From: Clostridia bacterium
GTDB lineage: Bacteria > Bacillota > Clostridia > Christensenellales > Maliibacteriaceae
Direction of reading: 5' to 3'
Length of the DNA: 64,000 nucleotides
NCBI GenBank assembly: GCA_017431145.1
Contig: JAFRLQ010000004.1
Span: 62,001-126,000 of the forward strand
A model generated the notes under the pieces. The model worked only from the letters and a program-made list of their open reading frames with translations, was not told the DNA's origin and made no database searches. The translations under genes and the position numbers were made by a program. Shown in pieces: positions 38,565 to 47,183 of the stretch (positions within the stretch are counted from its first letter, which is position 1; each line of letters begins with the position of its first letter).

Positions 38565-39314
38565 TTATCTCCTCCGCTCTTTTTTCACCGCCGCGAACTG
38601 GATCCTGTCATCCGTCTGCTCCGGCGCTCTTTCTGTCTGAAACCCGTAAACGCAAACATCCGTGAATCCGGCGTCTTCAAGCATCCCGTGCAGTTTGTTC
38701 TCATCGTGTGCCCGCTGTGTATGCGTCTCATCCATCCTCACGTACAGGCCGTCATCGCGTTCCGTAAAAAAAGTCAGATCCATTTTCAGCAGGTCGCCTT
38801 CCATCCGGTTGTTCCAGATATAGGCGATCTGGCCCCGGTCCTCCGCGTAGAACTGTCCGTCCATCCCGCGCAGTTTTGACGCGGAACTGATATCGAACAG
38901 AAGGACTCCGCCGTCCTTCAGCGCATTGTACGCACCTTCGAAAAACGCGCGGACAGCGCTTTCATCCGTCAGATAGTTCACGCCGTCACAGGCACAGCTG
39001 ACCGCGTCGACCGGTCCGGGCATCTCGATCCGCGTCAGATCCTGCCGTATAAGCATGCATCTTTTTCCCGAACCGCGCAGTCTTTCCCGCGCGATCCGCA
39101 GCATTTCCTCGGATCTGTCACTGCCTGTCACATCAAAGCCGGCACGCAGCAGACGGTATGTCATTTCGCCGGTACCGCAGGCGGCGTCCAGGATCCGTCC
39201 GCCGTTCACGCCCCGTTCATGCAGAAGCGAAACGAGATAGCCGCACCATCGTTCTCTGTCGACATCATCCATCAGCTGGTCATATATTTCCGCAAGCGCC
39301 TGATAACTCGTCAT
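38565..39314 (-). CDS. Class I SAM-dependent methyltransferase
   Basis: This 249-residue protein has motif I RILDAACGTGEMTYRLL at about residue 38, VTGSDRSEEML, DAVSCACDGVNYL and GGVLLFDISS. It resembles small-molecule or unassigned methyltransferases of the DUF/Methyltransf_25 type. The substrate is unknown. It begins the long unit running down to divIVA; GGAGAG precedes the ATG, and hslO starts 3 bases after its stop. Confidence 0.85.
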   Translation of the reverse strand: MTSYQALAEIYDQLMDDVDRERWCGYLVSLLHERGVNGGRILDAACGTGEMTYRLLRAGFDVTGSDRSEEMLRIARERLRGSGKRCMLIRQDLTRIEMPGPVDAVSCACDGVNYLTDESAVRAFFEGAYNALKDGGVLLFDISSASKLRGMDGQFYAEDRGQIAYIWNNRMEGDLLKMDLTFFTERDDGLYVRMDETHTQRAHDENKLHGMLEDAGFTDVCVYGFQTERAPEQTDDRIQFAAVKKERRR

Positions 39315-39398
39315 ATTCTCTCTCCATTCGGTCCTTCAGGTCATAATCATGATACTTCATCCCCCCTGTTTTTTCAACGAAGCAGGCATTCTCACTCA

Positions 39399-39427
39399 TT
39401 GACACGGATGAGTATTCTTGCTATCAT
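39399..39427 (+). promoter_or_regulatory. Promoter of asd
   Basis: TTGACA (39399-39404), a 17-base spacer and TATCAT (39422-39427) give a strong promoter 40 bases before the asd start. Confidence 0.85.
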
Positions 39428-39466
39428 TCTATTTGTTTTTGAATAATTATTAAGGGGGAACCATCT

Positions 39467-40471
39467 ATGTCAGTCAACATTGCAGTCGTCGGCGCCACCG
39501 GTATGGTTGGACGCAAAATGTTGAAAGTGCTTGAGGAGCGTCAGCTTCCCGTCGATCAGTATTATTTGTTTGCGTCCGCGCGTTCCGCGGGAAAAACCAT
39601 GACCTTCATGGGACGCGAATACACGGTGGAAGAACTCACTCCTACCTGCATGGATGGAAAAAAGATCGATTACGCCGTATTTTCCGCAGGCGCCGGCACC
39701 AGCCGCACCTACGCCCCGATCTTCGCTTCAAAAGGCATCATCGTGGTCGACAACTCCAGCTGCTGGAGAATGGATCCCGAGATCCCGCTGGTCGTGCCCG
39801 AGGTCAATCCCGAAGCGCTTGAAGGCCAGACGAGAAACATCATCGCAAACCCGAACTGCTCCACGATCCAGGCAGTCGTTGCGCTGAAGCCGCTTCACGA
39901 CGCATACGGGATCAAGAGGATCGTCTATTCCACATATCAGGCCGTTTCCGGCGCTGGTATGGGCGGATACAACGATCTGAAAAACGGAATGAACGGCGAA
40001 CCGCCGAAGAAATTCAACAAACCGATCTTCGGAAACTGCCTGCCTCAGATCGATGTATTCGAAGAGGACGGTTATACGAAGGAAGAAATGAAGATGATCA
40101 ACGAGACGCGCAAGATCCTCGGCGAGCCGGATATGCGCATCACCGCCACGACCGTCCGCGTTCCTGTCTTCCATTCCCACAGCGAGTCCATCAACGTGGA
40201 ATTTGAAAAAGAATTCGATCTTGACGAACTGCGCGAAGTGCTCCGCAAGGCACCCGGCGTCATCGTCCAGGATGATTTCAAGAACGAGGAATACCCCATG
40301 GCGATCCTCGCGGAAGACACGGATCCCGTGTATGTCGGACGTATCCGCAGAGACAATTCCGTCGAAAGCGGCGTCAATCTGTGGGTCGTCGCAGACAACA
40401 TCCGCAAAGGCGCGGCTACGAACACCATCCAGATCGTCGAAGAACTGATGCGTCAGAAGCACCAGCTGTAA
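39467..40471 (+). CDS. asd: Aspartate-semialdehyde dehydrogenase
   Basis: Asd reduces aspartyl phosphate to aspartate semialdehyde, the branch point to lysine, diaminopimelate, threonine and methionine. The 334-residue product has VVGATGMVGRKMLKVL at the N-terminus, the catalytic Cys in NPNCSTIQAV near residue 130, STYQAVSGAG, and the substrate-binding TTVRVPVFHSHSES. AAGGGGG precedes the ATG. It is a single gene with its own promoter and terminator. Confidence 0.97.
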   Translation: MSVNIAVVGATGMVGRKMLKVLEERQLPVDQYYLFASARSAGKTMTFMGREYTVEELTPTCMDGKKIDYAVFSAGAGTSRTYAPIFASKGIIVVDNSSCWRMDPEIPLVVPEVNPEALEGQTRNIIANPNCSTIQAVVALKPLHDAYGIKRIVYSTYQAVSGAGMGGYNDLKNGMNGEPPKKFNKPIFGNCLPQIDVFEEDGYTKEEMKMINETRKILGEPDMRITATTVRVPVFHSHSESINVEFEKEFDLDELREVLRKAPGVIVQDDFKNEEYPMAILAEDTDPVYVGRIRRDNSVESGVNLWVVADNIRKGAATNTIQIVEELMRQKHQL

Positions 40472-40485
40472 TCCTTTCAACATGC

Positions 40486-40520
40486 AGCGGCCCCGGTTTT
40501 GAACCGGAGCCGCTTTTTTT
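40486..40520. terminator. Terminator between asd and the HAD gene
   Basis: AGCGGC pairs with GCCGCT around an inner CCGGTT/AACCGG stem, followed by a run of T on the plus strand. The flanking genes converge. Confidence 0.88.
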
Positions 40521-40525
40521 CGCTT

Positions 40526-41254
40526 CTATATTCCCAACATTTCCGCAAGCTCATCCCAGTGACTGATCTCGATATGCGGAACATCCGGTTTCCTGCTGTG
40601 TTCCTCCGGCTTGTAAAAACACGGGATCGGACAGTTGTACCATACAGGCCGCATGCCTGCCGCTGACGCCCCGCCTATATCCGCGTATGTATTGTCACCG
40701 CAGAAAAGGATATCCTCCGCGGGCAGTCCCGCCTTGCGCCGTGCGATCTCAAAAAGGACCGGCGACGGCTTCCGGAAGCCGTACGTGCTGGACGCGACGA
40801 CAAGCTCCCATTCATCGAACCCTGTCGCCTTCTTTATCCTGTGCCGGAGCGCATATTCGCTGAAGGCAAGATTGCTGACAAGACCCACGCGGATCCCAGC
40901 CGCGGTCACTCTGTCAAGGAACCGCCGGATGCCCGGCATCGCCTCCATCGGGCAGGACGCGTCCCATACGACGCACTGGCATTCATCCTCCGGGATATCG
41001 AATTCCAGCCCGAGAAGGTCGTACACCGCCCGGTCATACGCGCAGGCCGGCATTTCGTAGTCCAGGCTGACCACATCCCTGACGACCGGCCGCTGGAGTC
41101 TGCGGTACGTCTCGGTGATCTTCGCAGCGTCCGCGCGCAGCGGATTCTTCACCGCGTGCGCAAGCAGCGCGTCAAATCCTTTTTCCGCATCATAGCTTTT
41201 TTCCCAGACCAGAGTGTGACCGTAATCAAACAGGATCATTCCGGGTCTTTTCAT
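40526..41254 (-). CDS. HAD superfamily hydrolase
   Basis: This 242-residue protein has a Rossmann HAD core and a helical cap. Motif I is ILFDYGHTL with nucleophile D10; motif II is VGLVSNLA; the motif III lysine is in GFRKPSP; motif IV is FCGDNTYADIGG. The usual second acidic residue of motif I (D+2) is Gly12, so the acid/base differs from standard phosphatases. The substrate is unknown. GGGGG is 9 bases before the ATG. Confidence 0.88.
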   Translation of the reverse strand: MKRPGMILFDYGHTLVWEKSYDAEKGFDALLAHAVKNPLRADAAKITETYRRLQRPVVRDVVSLDYEMPACAYDRAVYDLLGLEFDIPEDECQCVVWDASCPMEAMPGIRRFLDRVTAAGIRVGLVSNLAFSEYALRHRIKKATGFDEWELVVASSTYGFRKPSPVLFEIARRKAGLPAEDILFCGDNTYADIGGASAAGMRPVWYNCPIPCFYKPEEHSRKPDVPHIEISHWDELAEMLGI

Positions 41255-41286
41255 ATCGTTTTCCCCCGTTTCAGCAGAAAGAAAAA

Positions 41287-41310
41287 GAGATACCGATTGC
41301 TCGATATCTC
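41287..41310 (-). terminator. Terminator after rpmA
   Basis: The stem GAGATA-T-CGA with a GCAA loop (one wobble pair) is followed on the minus strand by TTTTTC. It ends the rplU-prp-rpmA operon. Confidence 0.85.
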
Positions 41311-41325
41311 ATGTGTCAACTCTCG

Positions 41326-41619
41326 TTACGCGGTGACGGTCTCGTCCACCGGATAAACACTAACCTGTTTCTTGTCGCGACCTTTGCGCTCAAAACGGAC
41401 AACGCCGTCCACCAGTGCGAAGAGCGTATCATCTTTACCGATGCCTACGTTCGTGCCGGGATGGATCTTTGTCCCTCTCTGACGTACGAGAATGTTGCCT
41501 GCAAGCACTTCCTGACCGTCTGCACGTTTCACACCGAGGCGTTTGGACTCGCTGTCACGGCCGTTACGGGTGGAACCCATTCCCTTTTTATGCGCGAAAA
41601 ACTGAAGATTGAGTTTCAT
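41326..41619 (-). CDS. rpmA: 50S ribosomal protein L27 (with cleaved N-terminal extension)
   Basis: The 97-residue product begins [16 protein letters not shown]. The first nine residues, ending FFA, are the Gram-positive extension that the protease Prp removes to expose the mature His-Lys-Lys start. [12 protein letters not shown] and [13 protein letters not shown] confirm L27. The ATG at 41619 has TGGAGG 9 bases upstream. It is in the conserved rplU-prp-rpmA order. Confidence 0.98.
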   Translation of the reverse strand: MKLNLQFFAHKKGMGSTRNGRDSESKRLGVKRADGQEVLAGNILVRQRGTKIHPGTNVGIGKDDTLFALVDGVVRFERKGRDKKQVSVYPVDETVTA

Positions 41620-41623
41620 CTCT

Positions 41624-41947
41624 TTATACCTCCATCTCATGCATTTCTACATACTTTTCGTGATCCTCCGCGATCCCCTTCAGCGTTCGATACGCTGTCT
41701 GGATCAGCAGCTGTTCCATCGGATCACTGTCTGCAATGACTCTCACGGAACTTTCTTTTTCATCGATCTGAGCATTACTGTCATGCCCGATCAGTGAAAG
41801 GCCCTGGAGCAGATTCTCCATCGTGACGGATACCGCCGCACATATGAGATCCTTCTCATTCCCGCGCAGCCTGCGCGTCTGTGCGTGTCCGGATACGTGG
41901 ATCAGTCTGACTTCCCCGCCCTGTCTGTGTACCAGGATCCTTACCAT
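41624..41947 (-). CDS. prp: Ribosomal-processing cysteine protease Prp
   Basis: Prp (YsxB, DUF464) cleaves the N-terminal extension of L27, an essential step of 50S assembly in Firmicutes. The 107-residue product shows the catalytic pair H21 in VSGHA and C36 in DLICAAVS. The ATG at 41947 lies 6 bases after the rplU stop without a clear ribosome binding site, so coupling to rplU is likely; a TTG at 41953 is also possible. Confidence 0.95.
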   Translation of the reverse strand: MVRILVHRQGGEVRLIHVSGHAQTRRLRGNEKDLICAAVSVTMENLLQGLSLIGHDSNAQIDEKESSVRVIADSDPMEQLLIQTAYRTLKGIAEDHEKYVEMHEMEV

Positions 41948-41953
41948 ACGCAA

Positions 41954-42262
41954 TTACGCATTGATGGATACGATCTCAAGCTTTGTATAAGGCTGACGAT
42001 GGCCCTGCGTCTTGCGGTAGGTCTTCTTGGACTTATACTTGAAGATCACGATCTTCTCGCCCTTGACATCACCAAGAACCTTGGCTTTGACGCTTGCTCC
42101 GTCAACGATGGGTGTGCCGATGCGGGAATTCTCGCCATCGGAGATCATCAGTACGTCAAAATCCACTTCCGCGTCTTTTTCAAGACCGAGCTTTTCGACA
42201 TAAATGACGTCGCCCTCTTTCACAGAGTACTGCTTTCCACCGGTTTTGATCACAGCATTCAT
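41954..42262 (-). CDS. rplU: 50S ribosomal protein L21
   Basis: The 102-residue product has the L21 signatures [18 protein letters not shown] at the start and [20 protein letters not shown] near the end. The ATG at 42262 follows GAGGAGG. It heads the rplU-prp-rpmA operon, with a promoter that overlaps the end of rng. Confidence 0.98.
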   Translation of the reverse strand: MNAVIKTGGKQYSVKEGDVIYVEKLGLEKDAEVDFDVLMISDGENSRIGTPIVDGASVKAKVLGDVKGEKIVIFKYKSKKTYRKTQGHRQPYTKLEIVSINA

Positions 42263-42340
42263 GTTATTTACCTCCTCTTCCCAGTCTCGCCATAGCAAGG
42301 CAGCAAAATTGCATTTCAAAAAAGCCTTCTTTGAGCGGCT
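42263..42340 (-). promoter_or_regulatory. Candidate L21 leader
   Basis: The transcript starting near 42341 would carry about 78 untranslated bases. It can form an outer AAGGC/GCCTT stem around an inner GCAA/TTGC hairpin, before the GAGGAGG site. A structured L21 leader controlling rplU is known in Firmicutes; I infer equivalence from position and folding potential only. Confidence 0.4.
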
Positions 42341-42348
42341 CGACGAAT

Positions 42349-42378
42349 ATTATAACAAAAACGAAGCCGTCATGTCAA
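42349..42378 (-). promoter_or_regulatory. Promoter of rplU-prp-rpmA
   Basis: On the minus strand a perfect TTGACA (42373-42378) and a perfect TATAAT (42349-42354) are 18 bases apart. The -35 lies inside the last codons of rng. Confidence 0.9.
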
Positions 42379-43872
42379 CACCGAAAGATTCTTTACATTC
42401 AAATCTGTCTCCGGTCCGACCGGTGAGACCTGAACCGTTGCCTGATGCAGGCACCCCAGCGCCTGCACATAGACCTTGCGTCCCTCGGGAATGCGGAATA
42501 CCGGCTTTTCGCTGTGTTTTTCGACCAGCGTCTGCGCCACGTTGGTGTGCAGTCTGACCAGCACGTCCGCGTCCGTATGCTGCATCAGATTCTCGACCTC
42601 CACGACCGCCTGCGACATCACCGCGATCTCGCTCTTGATCACGCCTGCTCCGTGGCAGTAAGGGCACGTCCGTTCCTGAATGCTCGCGGCGTTGTGCCTC
42701 GCTTTCTTGCGCGTGATTTCAAGCAGCCCGAGCGAAGTGAACTCTCCGATGAACGTCCTCGTTCTGTCTTCCTTGAGTTTCTCGGCGAGTATGTCGCGGA
42801 TCTCCTGCCGCTGCTCGTCCGATCTCATATCGATGAAATCCACGATCACGATCCCGCCGATATCTCTCAGGCGCAGCTGCCGCGCGATCTCTAAAGCAGC
42901 TTCCCTGTTGACCAGCATGATGGTATCTTCATGGCACCGCTTGCCGACATATTTCCCGCTGTTCACATCGATCACCGTCAGCGCTTCCGTGGGGTCGATC
43001 ACAAGATAGGCGCCGTTATTCAGCCACACTTTTCTGTTCAGCAGTTTGGACGCGCGTTCATCGACACTGAACGCGCAGAACAGATCCCGTTCCTTGTCCC
43101 ACAGCCGGACCTTGTTCTCCATCTGCGGAATCCATACCCGCACCGTTTCCATCAGCTGTTCGTAGCTTTCTTTGTCATCGATGATCAGTTCGTCGTAGGT
43201 ATCGTCGAATCTGTCGCGCACCGCGCAGTTGATCAGATCGCTGTCATCCAGAAGCAGTGCCGGCGCAGACGTCATCGCGCTTCTCTGTTTGATCAGCTGC
43301 CAGCGTTTGTACAGGAAATCCACTTCCTTTTTCAGCGTCTCCGCGGAGCATCCGCACGCCGCTGTCCTCATGATCACACCGACTCCTTTGGGACAGATCG
43401 ACTGCGCCATATCACGCAGGCGCACCCTCTCCTCCTCATCCGTGATCTTTCTGGAGACGCCGATATCCTCGGATGTCGTCAGAAGGACCAGACGTTTCCC
43501 AGGTATCGTGATGTTCTGGCTGAGGCGGACTCCCTTTTCACCGCCTGAGACCTTGATCACCTGAAACAGCGCTTCATCTCCGACTTTGAGCGGCGGTTCC
43601 GGAACGCTCGGCTTCGTGCTGACATCTTGAAACCGGAAATCCGCCTCGCACCCTTTCACATCACAGAAATGAAGGAACGCGCTGCGCTTGAGGCCGACAT
43701 TGACGAACGCCGCCTCCATGCCCGTAAGGACGGTCTCCACTCTGCCTTTATAGATGCTTCCCATCGTCTGGCTGAAGTCTTCCGATGAAAACGATATCTC
43801 GACCGGATCCCCATCCTGAAGGATCGCCATTTTGACCATATGCGGTCTGATTCTAAGGAGCAACTGTTTCAC
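42370..43872 (-). CDS. rng: Ribonuclease E/G family protein
   Basis: This endoribonuclease cuts single-stranded, 5'-monophosphate RNA in mRNA decay and rRNA maturation. The 500-residue product is RNase G-sized. It has the S1 domain (IYKGRVETVLTGMEAAFVNVG), the catalytic acidic pair region ALTVIDVNSGKYVG and VIVDFIDMR, and the zinc-link CPYCHGAGVI. It lacks the long RNase E tail. It overlaps the upstream TIGR03936 gene by 4 bases; the trio of the two radical-SAM genes and rng is conserved in Clostridia-type genomes. Confidence 0.93.
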   Translation of the reverse strand: MKQLLLRIRPHMVKMAILQDGDPVEISFSSEDFSQTMGSIYKGRVETVLTGMEAAFVNVGLKRSAFLHFCDVKGCEADFRFQDVSTKPSVPEPPLKVGDEALFQVIKVSGGEKGVRLSQNITIPGKRLVLLTTSEDIGVSRKITDEEERVRLRDMAQSICPKGVGVIMRTAACGCSAETLKKEVDFLYKRWQLIKQRSAMTSAPALLLDDSDLINCAVRDRFDDTYDELIIDDKESYEQLMETVRVWIPQMENKVRLWDKERDLFCAFSVDERASKLLNRKVWLNNGAYLVIDPTEALTVIDVNSGKYVGKRCHEDTIMLVNREAALEIARQLRLRDIGGIVIVDFIDMRSDEQRQEIRDILAEKLKEDRTRTFIGEFTSLGLLEITRKKARHNAASIQERTCPYCHGAGVIKSEIAVMSQAVVEVENLMQHTDADVLVRLHTNVAQTLVEKHSEKPVFRIPEGRKVYVQALGCLHQATVQVSPVGPETDLNVKNLSVLT

Positions 43873-44552
43873 TTGTTTTCACCATCCAAATCAAATAGAT
43901 CTCTCAACTCTTCCGTGTTTCCGCCCCACAGCGCACGCTGCAGGCAATAGAACACAGGCGCTATCCCCGCAAAGGAACAGAACGCCTCCGCAAGAAGCAC
44001 GGGATTCAGGTTTTCGGAGCTTCCGGCCTTTACCCGAACCGCGATCTCGCTTTCACTCTCCGGACGTGATGCCAGGATCATCGGCTTGATGTCCACCTTA
44101 CGCATTCCCTTCTTGGAATGCTTGTCGATCACGATCTCATCCTGCTGCATGAACCGTTCCCAAAGCGGACCGAGGTCCTCAGCGTTCGGAAAATCCAGCA
44201 CCGCTTCACATACTGCCACCCGCGACATCAGTGTAGGATAACCGTCTTCCACAAGACGCGTCCGCACGATCGCGAACCCGTCCGGAAGCGACCTGCGCAG
44301 CGCCGCCGTCATTGTTTCCAGGTCTGCCCCGTCTTCGACGCGCACGTCCATATATTCCGCGTGGCTCGACATTCCGACCGGAGATGCCATGGCAAATGCA
44401 AGCAGCGGGTGCGGATTGAATCCCTGAGAATAACGCATGGGGATCTGTGCCCTCCGCATCGCGCGCTGCATTGAGCGCATGAGATCAAGATGCGAGATAT
44501 ATGCGGCTGTCCCGGTTTTTCTGAACTGAACCAGCAGTCTCATACGCACCAC
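43869..44552 (-). CDS. TIGR03936 family radical-SAM-associated protein (DUF2344)
   Basis: This 227-residue protein matches the DUF2344 partner of the radical-SAM protein encoded just upstream: RFRKTGTAAYISHLDLMR-type start (here VQFRKTGTAAYISHLDL), RRAQIPMRYSQGFNPHP and MSSHAEYMDV. Its function is unknown. The domain is often fused to the radical-SAM protein in other genomes, so the two probably act together. It overlaps both neighbours. Confidence 0.9.
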   Translation of the reverse strand: MVRMRLLVQFRKTGTAAYISHLDLMRSMQRAMRRAQIPMRYSQGFNPHPLLAFAMASPVGMSSHAEYMDVRVEDGADLETMTAALRRSLPDGFAIVRTRLVEDGYPTLMSRVAVCEAVLDFPNAEDLGPLWERFMQQDEIVIDKHSKKGMRKVDIKPMILASRPESESEIAVRVKAGSSENLNPVLLAEAFCSFAGIAPVFYCLQRALWGGNTEELRDLFDLDGENK

Positions 44553-46360
44553 CCCGCATTGAAACAGTCAGCGCCGCATCCGTTGCATCCCTGCCGGCAG
44601 TCGCGCGTTGTCTTCTCCACCTGCGCTTTTTCCCATTCACGGAGCAGATATTGCTTTGTCACGCCGCAGTCGATATGGTCCCAGGGCAGCGCATCATCCA
44701 CAGACCTCGCCCTGTTCGCCACATCTTCGACGCGGATGCCGCAGTCGGCAAAAGCCTGCATCCATGTATCGTAACGGAAGAACTCGTCCCATCCGTCAAA
44801 CCTGCATCCCCGAAGATAAGCCTCCTCCAGTACATCTGCCATCTCGTCCCCGCCTGTCGCGAAACAGGCTTCAAGCTGAGACGTGCGGGCATCGTGCCAG
44901 GAATAGGACATATATCTTCTGTATAGCGCTTTTTTCAGGAAATCCTGTTTCTCAAGAATCAGTTCCTGCGGATCCTGCGCACACCACTGGAAAGGTGTGT
45001 CACACTTGGGAACAAACGTGGAGGTGCTGACCGTGATCTGAAGTCCCGGTGCGCGCCTGCTCTTGTCTATGGAATAATAAACATCTCCGACACGTTTCAC
45101 CAGATCCGCAAGTTCCTGAAGATCTTCAAACGTTTCCGTCGGCAGACCGATCATAAAATACAGTTTCATCCGGCTGTATCCGTTTTCAAACGCGATTCTT
45201 GCGCAGCGGAGCAGATCCTCCTCCGTCACGTTTTTATTGATCACGTCGCGAAGCCGCTGAGATCCGGCTTCCGGAGCAAACGTCAGTCCCGTCTTCCTCA
45301 CGCCTGTTCTCTGCTTCGCAAGATCCTCCGCAAAGGAATCGATCCTGAGTGACGGCAGCGAGATTGCGATGTGTTTCTCATCAAGTTCCGCGTGAAGCAG
45401 TTCTTCCAGCTCTGCAAGTCTGGAATAATCCCCCGTGGAAAGGCTCGTCAGCGATACCTCTTCATATCCCGTAGCAGACAGCTGTCCGTCCGTCAGCGCA
45501 CAGACACGGGAAACGGTCTTCTCACGAAGAGGGCGGTAGATCATACCTGCCTGGCAGAACCTGCATCCGCGGGTGCATCCGCGGAACACTTCCATCATAA
45601 CACGGTCATGTACGATACCGAGGAACGGCACGATCGGCTTGGTGGGATAGACCGATGTATCCAAATCTTCCACGATCCTCTTTCTGATCGTGGCAGGAAC
45701 GCCGCTGCCATCCTTGGGGTGCACTCTTCCGTCCTCGCCCGTTTCATAGAATCTCGGAACGTAGATACCGGAGAGATGCGCCGCATGTTTCAGAAACGCA
45801 TTCTTCGAAAGGCCTTTGTATTTTCTGTAAAGATCGATCAGTTCCAGATTGACGGTCTCGCCTTCCCCAATGATGAACAGATCGACGAACGGTGCAATGG
45901 GCTGAGGGTTATAAACGCAGGGCCCCCCCGCCACGATCACAGGACCGGTTTCGCCCCTGTCACTGCTGCGCAGTTTCAGACCGGCAAGGTCCATCATGTT
46001 GAGCATGTTGGTATAACTCATCTCATACGAAAGGGAAAAGCCGATCATATCAAACGCATCCAGTGCCGTATGCGTCTCGAGCGAGTACAGTTTCACTTCC
46101 CGGTCGCGAAGTTGTTTTTCCATATCCGGCCACGGTGCGTATACACGCTCGCAGTACACATCCTCCGGACGGTTCATCGCTTCATACAGAATCTTGCTGC
46201 CCAGATGTGACATTCCGACCTCATAGACATCGGGAAAAGCCAACGCAAAGCGGACCTGCATCCTTGCAGGATCCTTTTTGATCATATTGACTTCTCCTCC
46301 CGTATACCTGGCAGGTTTTTCGACTCTGCTCAGGATCTCCCTGAGGACTGCTTCATTCAT
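44540..46360 (-). CDS. TIGR03960 family B12-binding-type radical SAM protein
   Basis: This 606-residue protein has an N-terminal B12-binding-like domain (PDVYEVGMSHLGSKIL, PVIVAGGPCVYNPQP) and a radical-SAM core with the 4Fe-4S motif CTRGCRFCQAG near residue 265. SLRIDSFAEDL and a Cys-rich C-terminal end (CRQGCNGCGADC) that may bind a second cluster are also present. The reaction is unknown. Partnership with the DUF2344 protein and rng hints at an RNA-related modification, which is inference. Confidence 0.9.
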   Translation of the reverse strand: MNEAVLREILSRVEKPARYTGGEVNMIKKDPARMQVRFALAFPDVYEVGMSHLGSKILYEAMNRPEDVYCERVYAPWPDMEKQLRDREVKLYSLETHTALDAFDMIGFSLSYEMSYTNMLNMMDLAGLKLRSSDRGETGPVIVAGGPCVYNPQPIAPFVDLFIIGEGETVNLELIDLYRKYKGLSKNAFLKHAAHLSGIYVPRFYETGEDGRVHPKDGSGVPATIRKRIVEDLDTSVYPTKPIVPFLGIVHDRVMMEVFRGCTRGCRFCQAGMIYRPLREKTVSRVCALTDGQLSATGYEEVSLTSLSTGDYSRLAELEELLHAELDEKHIAISLPSLRIDSFAEDLAKQRTGVRKTGLTFAPEAGSQRLRDVINKNVTEEDLLRCARIAFENGYSRMKLYFMIGLPTETFEDLQELADLVKRVGDVYYSIDKSRRAPGLQITVSTSTFVPKCDTPFQWCAQDPQELILEKQDFLKKALYRRYMSYSWHDARTSQLEACFATGGDEMADVLEEAYLRGCRFDGWDEFFRYDTWMQAFADCGIRVEDVANRARSVDDALPWDHIDCGVTKQYLLREWEKAQVEKTTRDCRQGCNGCGADCFNAGWCV

Positions 46361-46421
46361 CGGAACGCGTTCCTTTCAGACGCCTTACGGCATGCTTGGA
46401 ATATGACATAGTCTAAATTTC

Positions 46422-46427
46422 ATTATA
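46422..46427 (-). promoter_or_regulatory. -10 of the radical-SAM/rng operon
   Basis: A perfect TATAAT lies on the minus strand about 60 bases before the ATG at 46360, with only a poor -35 (TTATAA-like). Confidence 0.5.
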
Positions 46428-46490
46428 ACACATTTGCTTCTTGTTTATAACTTCTAACTTCAGACATTCTGTTTCAAAATACGCTCTGAA

Positions 46491-46518
46491 AAAACTGAGC
46501 GGAGCCTTTCCGCTCCGC
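46491..46518 (-). terminator. Terminator after ktrA
   Basis: The stem GCGGAGC/GCTCCGC is followed on the minus strand by AGTTTTTT. It ends the maf-mre-mrdA-rodA-ktrBA unit. Confidence 0.88.
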
Positions 46519-46524
46519 CCCGTT

Positions 46525-47169
46525 TTATCTGAACCTTGAGATCTCCTTTTTCTCGCAGATCACCAGAAGTACCGTTTCCGGCGTCATGACCATTTCAGGA
46601 TCGACCAGATGATCAAAATCCTCTCCCTTTGCGACTGCCGCGATATTCAGGTGATAGGTATTGCGCAGATCGAGCTGCCGCACTGTTTTTCCGATCCACT
46701 CCTTTTTCGGAGTCATTTTGATCATGCACGTCTTGTCCGAAATGGAATAATAATCCATGAAGCCTGTTCCGATCAGAGAATGCGCCGTTCTTCTTCCCGT
46801 TTCCTTCTCCGGGAAGATCACACGGTCGCAGCCGACTCTGAGCAGTATGTCCCCCATACGCTCCGAACCGACTTTCGCGATCACCCTTTTGACGCCGGCT
46901 TCCTTCGCCAGGATCGTGCACAGGATGCTCGACGCGATATCCTGCCCCATTCCGATCAGCACCACATCGGCACTTTCCAGTCCGATCTGTTTGATCTCAC
47001 GTTCATCGGACAGATCCGCCACGATCGCATATGTTGCCGATGACGAGCATTCGCTGATGATCTCCTCGTCCTTATCGACGATCATAACGTCCTTTCCTGC
47101 TTCAAACAGCGCTTTCGCGACCGTTCTGCCGAACCTGCCGAGTCCCAATACCGCATATGAATGATCCAT
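46525..47169 (-). CDS. ktrA: Potassium uptake regulatory protein KtrA
   Basis: This 214-residue cytoplasmic RCK protein gates the KtrB channel. The Rossmann domain starts YAVLGLGRFGRTVA (residues 5-18) with the NAD/ATP-binding acidic VDKDEE. An RCK_C domain follows at about 135-214 (WIGKTVRQLDLRNTYHLNIAAV), a region that binds c-di-AMP in related proteins. It lies 14 bases after ktrB. Confidence 0.93.
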   Translation of the reverse strand: MDHSYAVLGLGRFGRTVAKALFEAGKDVMIVDKDEEIISECSSSATYAIVADLSDEREIKQIGLESADVVLIGMGQDIASSILCTILAKEAGVKRVIAKVGSERMGDILLRVGCDRVIFPEKETGRRTAHSLIGTGFMDYYSISDKTCMIKMTPKKEWIGKTVRQLDLRNTYHLNIAAVAKGEDFDHLVDPEMVMTPETVLLVICEKKEISRFR

Positions 47170-47183
47170 GCTATACCTCCCTG

